Assembly (NCBI RefSeq): GCF_020283565.1
Contig: NC_060061.1
Span: 48,025,362-48,089,361 of the forward strand
Reading direction: 5' to 3'
From: Trifolium pratense
Lineage: Eukaryota; Streptophyta; Magnoliopsida; Fabales; Fabaceae
Length of the DNA stretch: 64,000 nucleotides
The position numbers were made by a program, and so were the translations under genes. Shown here in pieces: positions 55,981 to 64,000 of the stretch; the stretch's first letter is position 1; each line of letters opens with the position of its first letter. The notes below the pieces were generated by a model. The model ran no database searches and was not told the DNA's origin. It saw only the letters and a program-made list of their open reading frames with translations.

Positions 55981-58887
55981 GGTAGCAATTTCCAGTGAAG
56001 GGAGGGTGATTAATATTAAAAAACTGGACTCCTGTTATTATTTGTAGTCACTATAAGTCTATAAGCTTTGATTAGTTGACTGGTTTAATGTTATAAAACT
56101 TTTATGCCATGCGATAGTCGTTAAATCTTCAACGACGCCATGGTAATGGTAATACTAATTTAAGGATGTACTAATTATGAATTTAAAAAAATCTACTCAT
56201 CAATTCAGTTTCAATTGAGTTGTATTCAAATCAAGATTGTTAAAATCCCGATTTAAAACCTAAAAATCATAGATTTTACGTTTAGGTAAGCTTTTCGAGT
56301 TAAATTGCTGGGAGAATTGTTTTTGGGTAAACTCATAGTCTGGAACGATTTTAGATTATTTAAATCGTTCCAAAATCACTAAAATTGTCGGTTTTAACTC
56401 TTTAAGATATGTGGAAAAAAAAAACTCTAAATGATTTTGCTTTTTTGTTTTTATTATAATGTTTTGGATGTTACTTGGTGATTGGTGGGTTGTTTAAAAT
56501 ATTGCATTTTATTACGGTGATCTAGTATATTTTATCTTTTAAATTAAGTTGAAACCTTAAATTATTGATGAATATATATATCCTATTCTAAGTATATTAA
56601 AACAAATTAAAATCGATGTATCTAGTTTAATGTTGGTGAAATATATGCATTACATAAAAACACTTTTCTTCCTCCAATGAAATATGAATGACACCTCTCA
56701 CTCTGCTTCATAACCAACGTATGGATGTAACTGAAACCCTACTCTTCAAAACGATCAACTGCCCAAACAATGTTTTTCCAATTTTCCTTATTTCTATTGT
56801 ATACCGGGATTATGTTCATCCATGTCACTTGGCTAATTTACATATTTGATGCAAAAACGGATTGATGAACCCATAGTGCAAATACCGTTGAATTCCAAAA
56901 TTTAAACATTATGATTATGATAGACCTATTTCTCCTTACATACTCTCAAATATATAATTAATAGATTCCCCTATTTAGTTTATAATTAACAATAATTTGC
57001 AATCGTCAAAAACAATAATTTACAAAATAAAAACAATTTATATTTGGCAAAATTAAAAACAACTTATATTTAAGAAACTTAAAAACAACCTATAATTATA
57101 AAAATTAAAGACATAGTTATCATAAAATATTCAAAAAACATCTAATTTGTCTACATACTTTAATTGTATGATTTTTTTTTTTTTTTTTTTTTCATTTTTT
57201 ACACTATCAATTTTTGTGTGTGTATATGTCCAAAAAATTATTCAACAATTTATATCTTTACTTTTCAAAAAAAAAATATTCATCTTTATTCATCAACATA
57301 TAATAAAAATGAATTATGTCAAAAAAAATATAATAATAAAAATGAATAAACTACTGCCGGCGACTGCCCCAATTCTATTAATCTAGATTGGACCATTTTT
57401 CCCTTGCTCCGATTTTAGGTGTATAGGATCGAATGTTATAGGTCTTTGTGAGCATAGTTTATACGGTAGAGATGTTGTATTTTATATGTAGGAGTTGAAG
57501 TTCGAATTCAAGAATTTTCACTTATTTATTTTAAGACAATGAATTTTTAGTTATTAGGTTACTTGACAGAAAAAAATATCGAACATTATATATATTATTA
57601 AATTATTTAATTAACTAGTGAGAATATAATGAAAGACAACAAAATGATGGTTCCTAGCCAGCATGATTTAAAAAAAGAATCAATGCACTCTGTTTTTTAT
57701 TTTTCACGCTTGATGGTGAAAAATTGATAGTGATGGGGTGAAAACATCAAACATGCAGTGACTAGTGAGTGAAGCAGAGCATGCTCATTGTAGAGTACCG
57801 TACTGCTGTATTCATGTTCAACAAAAATTACAAGAATTAAAAAAAACAAGGTTAATATAAAAAAAAAAAGGATTAAAAGGTATCAACCTAAAATAAGACT
57901 TTTAAGCAAAATCAGGAGTAGTAATATCTAGATAATCAAAATAGCATGAAGAAAAGAGCACCTTATTTACTTCAAGAGTTTTGTCTAATGCTAAAAAGAC
58001 ATGTTTTAGACTTGAAAATTTCGGGTTAGAACCCCATTGGTGTCATTGGAGCGGGTTGAAGCCGTCCAAAACAATTTTCTGAGAGATTGCGCCATTATAA
58101 ATAATTTACATCTATTATATGACCTCGATGTGCATTTTTTGAGCCATATAATTTCCATGTTTTGTTGAATGAAACAATTAATAGATATGATATATGCCAA
58201 ATAGGTTTGTAAGAGGATCCGACTTCAAATATAGTAAAAAATGAGTAATATTAATCATTAAAAAAATTTAAATATATCATAACAAATTATGAATTTGTTT
58301 AAATAACTATAATTGATTCTTTTACTTTAAAATTAGAGTCACTTTTTTTTTTTCACAAAAGAATTATAGTCACTTTAAAAGATCTAAATCCGTCCGGTGT
58401 AAGAGAATTTATTTTGAAGAGGATTAATATTTGAACCAAATTGAAATCTCATGATGTAAATCTAGATAAAGAGTTCATTATTTATTTAAGATGTCGTGAT
58501 TTATAATTGTGATAATTTACATGAATCATTTGGCTCTCACACTCAATTCCTTATAGGAAAATTCCCATCTATATAATTATTTCTTACAAGTTACTATTTT
58601 GTTAAATGCCCTAATGGTCTTGATCATCACCTAGCAACTTTTCCATAATTATGCATCTTTCTATGTTTTGGGAGTTTCTCCTCTCCACGTTGCTTCCTAG
58701 TAGTTTCTCCTCTAAGGATTAGGACACTCTCTTATATATGTTAAAAGAACTCTGTTGGTGAGAGATGAATAATTTAATACCTTAACTTCTTTTTTTGGTT
58801 AAAAAAGTTTTCAAAATAAAAAATCATCTAAGTGCACCATTTGTGGAGTGCTCTAATCACACTTGTTAAGATTTCTTTGTACTATTA
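55981..58887. other. Intergenic AT-rich DNA
   Basis: No gene was seen in about 2.9 kb. A tRNA-derived-repeat-like stretch lies at 57,460-57,530 (TTTTATATGTAGGAGTTGAA followed by GTTCGAATTC), similar to the repeat at 63,811. Long T runs (57,173-57,192) produce meaningless open frames. Confidence 0.5.
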
Positions 58888-59225
58888 GGGTGTGTTTGAT
58901 TTGTTAAAGGGTAAGTACTGGACAGAACAGTACAAGACAGAACAGCACAACACATGACAGAACAGCACAGAACAAACTTTTGGGATATTGAACATTTTTT
59001 TGTCTTATACGATATTTTGTTAATAAAATGGTATTTTGACATTTTAGACAACTTGTACTGTGGACAAAAAGTTGTGCTGTGGTTTAGTGAGGTACAAAAA
59101 ATTCTGTTTTTGTCCTGTCCATTGCTTCCCAGTTTGTCCAGTTCCTGAAACAGTTTTACAATCAAACACAGTACAACTACAGTTGTCCTGTCTAGTCCCT
59201 TATTTTTAGCGAATCAAACGGACCC
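58888..59225. mobile_element. PIF/Harbinger-type MITE, 338 bp
   Basis: The ends GGGTGTGTTTGATT and (inverse) GGGTCCGTTTGATT are inverted repeats flanked by TTA on both sides (58,885-58,887 and 59,226-59,228). Subterminal words such as GACAGAACAG and CTGTCCAGT/CTGTCTAGT recur in opposite orientations. Non-coding. Confidence 0.83.
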
Positions 59226-59880
59226 TTAGTGTCTTAACTACGATTATCTCCAGTAAACTAAACATATAGAAAAAATAAACTCGTAAAAAAAAAAATATTG
59301 GTGGTTAATTTCATATTTTATATCTTTGCACATTCTACCACATGTACATTCATTCCCCACCCCTTACTTTAGTATAACTTAAAAAAAAATTGATGTGCAC
59401 TAATACTCTTATTGAACTTTTACTTTTTCCCATGATTGATGCCTACAAATATCAATTAATGATTTAATCATACATCCCTTCATTCATCTGCATGAATGAA
59501 GATTCCAAATCTAAATCAATTTCCATGTTGGACCCTATAAATTCAGTTTATAAATCAAATAATTTTTTTTTTAAAAAAAAAAAAAGCAAAAACTAAAGGC
59601 AAAGTACAAAGGTGAAACACTTAAACTGGTCTCACAAATTGACACAAAGCAACATACATATATTAATTGTGTGATCAACTTGTCTGTGGTTATTATCCAT
59701 TTTCTTTCCAAACACACTTTTGCTTTTTCTTTTCATAAAAGCTAAAGTTAACACCAAAGTTACATAACATTGGATGCTACATGTCTTTGTATCTTCAAGT
59801 GTATATTCACTATAAACCTAGTTCAAGTGTTTCATAACATGTTATTTTATTTTATCTTAACCTTATTATTACCTCAAAAA
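59226..59880. other. Upstream region of the receptor kinase gene
   Basis: AT-rich promoter-like sequence. In-frame ATGs at 59,770 and 59,839 would extend the receptor N-terminally, but would bury the signal peptide, so the start at 59,881 is preferred. Confidence 0.45.
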
Positions 59881-62503
59881 ATGTCCACTCTTTTTTTCTT
59901 CCTTCTACTTGTTTCCTTCACTTCAATTTCTTCACTTCAACTTTCTTTGAAAAACCAAGCCTCAATCATAGTTTCTATGAAACATGGTTTTGTATTTGAC
60001 AAAGCTTCAAACTCTTGTTTGAATAGTTGGAACATTTCTAACTACATGTCACTTTGTACTTGGTATGGAATTCAATGTGACCAAAAAAACATGTCTATAG
60101 TTTCACTTGACATTTCAAAGTTAAACATTTCAAGTTCATTTTCACCTCATATCACCAAACTTTATACACTTGTGAATGTTTCAATTCAAGAAAATAGCTT
60201 CTATGGTGAGTTTCCATCTGAAATTCATAAGCTACAAAGTTTGAAATACCTTAACATATCAAATAATATGTTTAGTGGAAACTTGAGTTGGGAATTCAAC
60301 AATTTGAAAGAGCTTGAAGTGTTGGATATTTACAACAATGGTTTCAATGGTTCACTTCCAAAGAATGTTACTCAAATGTTGAAGCTTAAGCATTTGAATT
60401 TTGGAGGGAATTATTTTAATGGAAAAATTCCTACAAGTTATGGTGAAATGAAAGAGTTGAATTTTTTGTCTCTTGCTGGAAATGATTTGAGTGGTGAGAT
60501 ACCTAGTGAGCTTGGAAATTTGACTAGTTTGGAATATCTTTATTTAGGTTATTTCAATCAATTTGATGGTGGAATTCCAAATGAGTTTGGTAAGTTGATT
60601 AATTTGGTTCATTTAGATTTAGCAAGTTGTTTCTTGAAAGGTTCAATTCCAAATGAGTTAGGTCAACTTTACAAGTTAGATACACTTTTCTTGCAAAAAA
60701 ATCAATTAACCGGTTCGATTCCACCTGAGTTAGGTAATTTGAGTAAATTAAATGCTCTTGATTTATCACTCAATAACCTAACAGGTGGAATCCCGAACGA
60801 ATTCTCGAACCTTCAAGAACTTTCTCTTTTGAACCTTTTTATCAACAAGTTTCACGGCGAAATACCTGATTTTATTTCTGAGCTTCCTAAATTGCAAGTA
60901 CTTAAGCTTTGGAGGAATAACTTCACCGGAGTTATTCCTCCAAAGCTAGGTCAGAATAAAAGATTAACCGAACTTGATTTGTCGACAAATAAACTCACTG
61001 GAATATTGCCAAAATCACTTTGTCTTGGTAAGAGATTAAAAATCTTGATCTTGCTTAACAACTTCTTGTTTGGTTCTTTGCCTAATGATCTTGGTCAATG
61101 CAAAACACTTCAAAGAGTTAGAATTGGTCAAAACTATTTCACAGGTTCAATTCCACATGGTTTTCTTTATTTACCAAATCTCTCTCTTTTGGAACTACAA
61201 AACAATTATCTCAATGGTGTGATTCCACAACAAAAAACCAAAAACTCAACAAAATCCAAATTAGAACAATGTAATCTATCAAACAATAGATTATCAGGTT
61301 CTTTACCAACTTCAATTGTAAATTTTCCAAATTTGCAAATTCTTCAGCTTAGTGGAAACAGATTCTCAGGTGAAATTCCATCAAATATAGGAAAACTAAA
61401 AAAAGTGCTTAAGTTAGATATAAGTAGTAACAAATTTTCAGGTACTATACCTATTGAGATAGGTAAATGTACCTTACTAACTTATTTAGATTTGAGCCAA
61501 AACAAATTATCAGGTCCTATTCCAATTCAACTTGCTCAAATTCATATACTAAACCATCTTAATGTCTCATGGAATCACTTAAACCAAAGTCTTCCTAAGG
61601 AGCTAAGTGTCTTAAAAGGCTTAACTTCAGCTGATTTCTCTCATAATAACTTCTCCGGTTCGATACCAGAAGGAGGACAATTCTCAACTTTTAAGTCAAC
61701 TTGTTTTGAAGGTAATCCTCAACTATGTGGTTATGAGTCCAATCCATGCAAAATTTCATCGACGAATGAATTGGACTCGCAACAAAAAAACAGTTCACGA
61801 AATGGATTTCGTGGAAAGTTTAAGCTCGTTTTCGCGTTGGCCTTATTGTTATGTTCATTGGTTTTTGCTATTTTTGCTATCATGAAAAGTAGAAAATCGC
61901 GGAGGAGTAAGTCAAATTCATGGAAGTTAACAGCATTTCAGAAAATCGAATATGGAAGTGAAGAAATTGTTGGTTGCATAAAGGAAAGTAATGTGATAGG
62001 AAAAGGTGGAGCTGGTGTTGTGTACAAAGGAACAATGCCAAATGGAGATGAAATCGCGGTGAAGAAATTGTTAGGAATCAACAATGGTTCATCTTCTCAT
62101 CAAGATAATGGTTTCTCAGCTGAGATTAAGACACTAGGTAGAATAAGACACCGATATATCGTTAGGTTGGTTGCGTTTTGTTCAAACAAAGAAACAAATT
62201 TGCTTGTGTATGATTATATGGAAAATGGTAGTCTTGGTGAAGTTTTGCATGGAAAAAGAGGTGAGTTTTTGAAATGGGATGTTAGGTTGAAAATTGGTGT
62301 TGAAGCTGCTAAAGGACTTTGTTATTTGCATCATGATTGTTCACCTTTGATTATTCATAGAGATGTTAAGTCAAATAATATTTTGTTGAACTCTGAATTT
62401 GAGGCTCATGTTGCTGATTTTGGACTTGCTAAGTTTATGCAAGATAATGGAAATTCTGAATGCATGTCTTCTATTGCTGGTTCTTATGGATATATTGCTC
62501 CAG
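59881..62503 (+). CDS. LRR receptor-like kinase, BAM3/CLAVATA1 type (first exon, 3' incomplete)
   Basis: The exon encodes 874 residues and ends at CCAG before GTACAT. Order: signal peptide (1 to about 20, MSTLFFFLLLVSFTSISS), LRR N-cap with SLCTWYGIQCD, about 20 plant LRRs (LGNLSKLNALDLSLNNLTGG), C-cap FEGNPQLCGY, one membrane span (about 648-668) and a Ser/Thr kinase (GKGGAGVVYKG at about 705, IAVKK, IIHRDVKSNN at about 822, ADFGLAKF). HRD and DFG are intact. BAM/CLV1 receptors bind CLE peptides at the cell surface and control meristem and phloem development. The family has one intron exactly at GYIAP-E, where this exon stops, so a second exon with the rest of the C-lobe is expected. None is visible in the remaining 1.5 kb, so the intron is long or the gene is cut. 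Confidence 0.9.
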
Positions 62504-63810
62504 GTACATATAGTTCTAAATTTTTTCTCAAATATGTGCATCTCATTTTCTTAGTTTGAAATATGCTTAGGAAATTTTTATTGATGTTGCATAGAATCGC
62601 GATTATTTGTGTCTAATGAAACTTTAACTGCAATTGCGTTAAGCTGCATAGACATAAAAAATCTTGATGTCGCGGCCAAATAGGTTCGCAAAAGTTTCTA
62701 TTTAAAACCTCAATGTGTACGTAGTGTACTTCGCAATTGGTTTGAAAGATGCTTGGCAAGGTTTTGAAACTAGGTGTGACATTGTGATCCTTGATATTGT
62801 GAATTGTGATTAATTGCGGTTGATGATGTGATCTCAATTGCAGTCGCGTCATAGTGTTTGATATCGAGAACTAAAGTTAATTGTGGTCGATTGTTTTAAT
62901 CGCGTTTGCATTGTGTCCACATTGACGTGAAAGCCTTGATGTTATAGTCTAGATTGGTGTGTACATAAATTCTAAATTGTGGTCTGCAGCCACAATTGCA
63001 GTCACAATATAATGGTTTTAGAAGTATCTAAACAGTATCACAATTGCAATTGGTGCTTAGTACTTTAATGCTTCAAGTTTTTTTTTTTACTATATATTTA
63101 AATCTTCTGCATTAATCTAATTTAGACATTTAGTCAGCACCATTAACTTGAAGTTCATGAAACATCATCATCTATAGCTCCCCTAGAAAAATCATAAAAT
63201 TAGATTATTTGATATTACTGATTTGACAATTGAGAAGAGTAAAAATACTAACATTATACTACTGTACAAAAAGCAAAGATGAATTCAGGGTCGTTTTCTT
63301 TTCAAACTCAATACTCAAAATCAAATATTCCTAACAGAAAAAAAAGTACTACTACTAGTTACTACCATAGGATAAATACAATACAAGCATACTTTTCATG
63401 TATTTTTTTAGTTAAAAAAAAAAAAAACTTTTTCTCACATTCACCATTCTTTTTGTGGGACCAACTTGTCAGGCACCAAGTACATGGATTCCTAAACTGA
63501 GCAAATAAAGATTCCACTAACTAATAGAAAGGAAATTCCATTTACTTTTTCCTCACGCTAACTGAAAATTTTGTGCTTTTGCTTGCATGCCTTCAAAGTT
63601 GAATTGAAACTACAATACAAGATCAAATCACACATACACCCATCCTTTTTTTGACCAGCATATTTTTTCATTAAAGTTTTATATTAGGATCTATATTCAC
63701 TTTCTCAAAACCCCAAAAGAAGAAAAAACAACAAAGAATTTATAGGAATATTGGAATGAAGCTTTTTTTTTAATCCTTTTATTCATCTATAAAATATAAT
63801 ATATGTTTCG
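62504..63810. other. Presumed intron or 3' flank of the receptor kinase gene
   Basis: No kinase C-lobe words (such as YSFGVVLLEL) appear on either strand. From 62,590 to 63,060 the words TTGCGATT, AATTGCGGTTGA, AATTGCAGTCGCG and CACAATTGCAGTCAC recur, a degenerate dispersed repeat. The rest is AT-rich. Confidence 0.45.
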
Positions 63811-63990
63811 ATGAACTTAGCTCAATTGGTAGGGCATCACATTTTATATGCAGGAGATGAAGTTCGAATTTCGTCTTAGAAATGAGTATTGGGCCTAACT
63901 CATGTATATAAACACTTAGACAGGTCATCTCTCAACTGATGTGAGATTCTTAACACTGTAAGGTGAGGATTGCCTTAACACACCCCCTCA
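63811..63990 (+). mobile_element. SINE-like, tRNA-derived repeat
   Basis: TAGCTCAATTGG (63,818-63,829) fits the polymerase III A box exactly, and AGTTCGAATTTC (63,861-63,872) is close to a B box at the right spacing of about 40 bases. There is no acceptor stem or anticodon arm, so it is not a tRNA gene. The piece continues as GATGTGAGATTCTTAACAC and runs to near the window end. The right end was not defined. Confidence 0.5.
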
Positions 63991-64000
63991 CGCCCAACAC

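Noticed and set aside
57147..57386. Phe-rich small protein
   Set aside because: It arises from a 20-base T run and AT-rich sequence.
63818..63890. tRNA gene
   Set aside because: A and B boxes are present, but there is no acceptor stem, anticodon arm or CCA-proximal pairing; it fits a SINE.

Overview
The window is AT-rich plant nuclear DNA from a dicot. The gene families, the intron-exon structures and the dense mix of LINEs, Copia fragments, SINEs and MITEs suggest a papilionoid legume, possibly Medicago; that species call is inference. No bacterial, organellar or CRISPR features were seen.

Layout. 1-3,200: transposon debris, with a CACTA-type end and a LINE 3' end. 3,232-7,793: a five-exon secreted GH28 polygalacturonase-like gene with a Stowaway-type MITE in intron 1. 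8,470-9,307: a Mutator-type foldback element with a 9-bp target duplication. 9,877-11,250: an intronless PPR gene. 15,107-16,547: a 5'-truncated LINE. 17,355-17,888: a small secreted His-rich protein gene on the minus strand, with broken copies of its locus at about 18,660 and 23,863. 18,951-19,993: a retro-insertion with an intact 310-codon ORF. 20,552-21,183: a hAT-like element. 22,254-23,741: a CDC20-type APC/C activator. 24,834-30,134 (minus): a mitochondrial PMH-type DEAD-box helicase with seven exons. 30,400-39,500: Copia remains, a PIF/Harbinger element, a SINE and a second Mutator-type element.

39,598-55,700 is the most unusual part. An eIF2-alpha-kinase-like gene starts at 39,598, is interrupted by a LINE and Copia debris, and carries a nonsense codon, a deletion and two lost splice sites. 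Its 3' half is repeated in inverted orientation, forming a palindrome with two arms of about 1.3 kb and a spacer of about 50 bp. The outer end of the inverted arm is fused to a fragment of a DRE2/anamorsin-like gene. That gene occurs three times in degraded form (49,426, 53,012 and 55,403). Between the first two copies lies a 1,108-bp tandem duplication that looks perfect and is followed by a run of 30 C.

59,881-62,503 is the first exon of a BAM3/CLAVATA1-type LRR receptor kinase; the exon for the rest of the kinase lobe is not visible before the window ends.

The intact genes do unrelated jobs (cell wall, organelle RNA, cell cycle, peptide signalling) and form no pathway. The story of the window is local duplication and transposon-driven remodelling, especially the palindromic kinase locus, which could give rise to a long hairpin RNA if transcribed.
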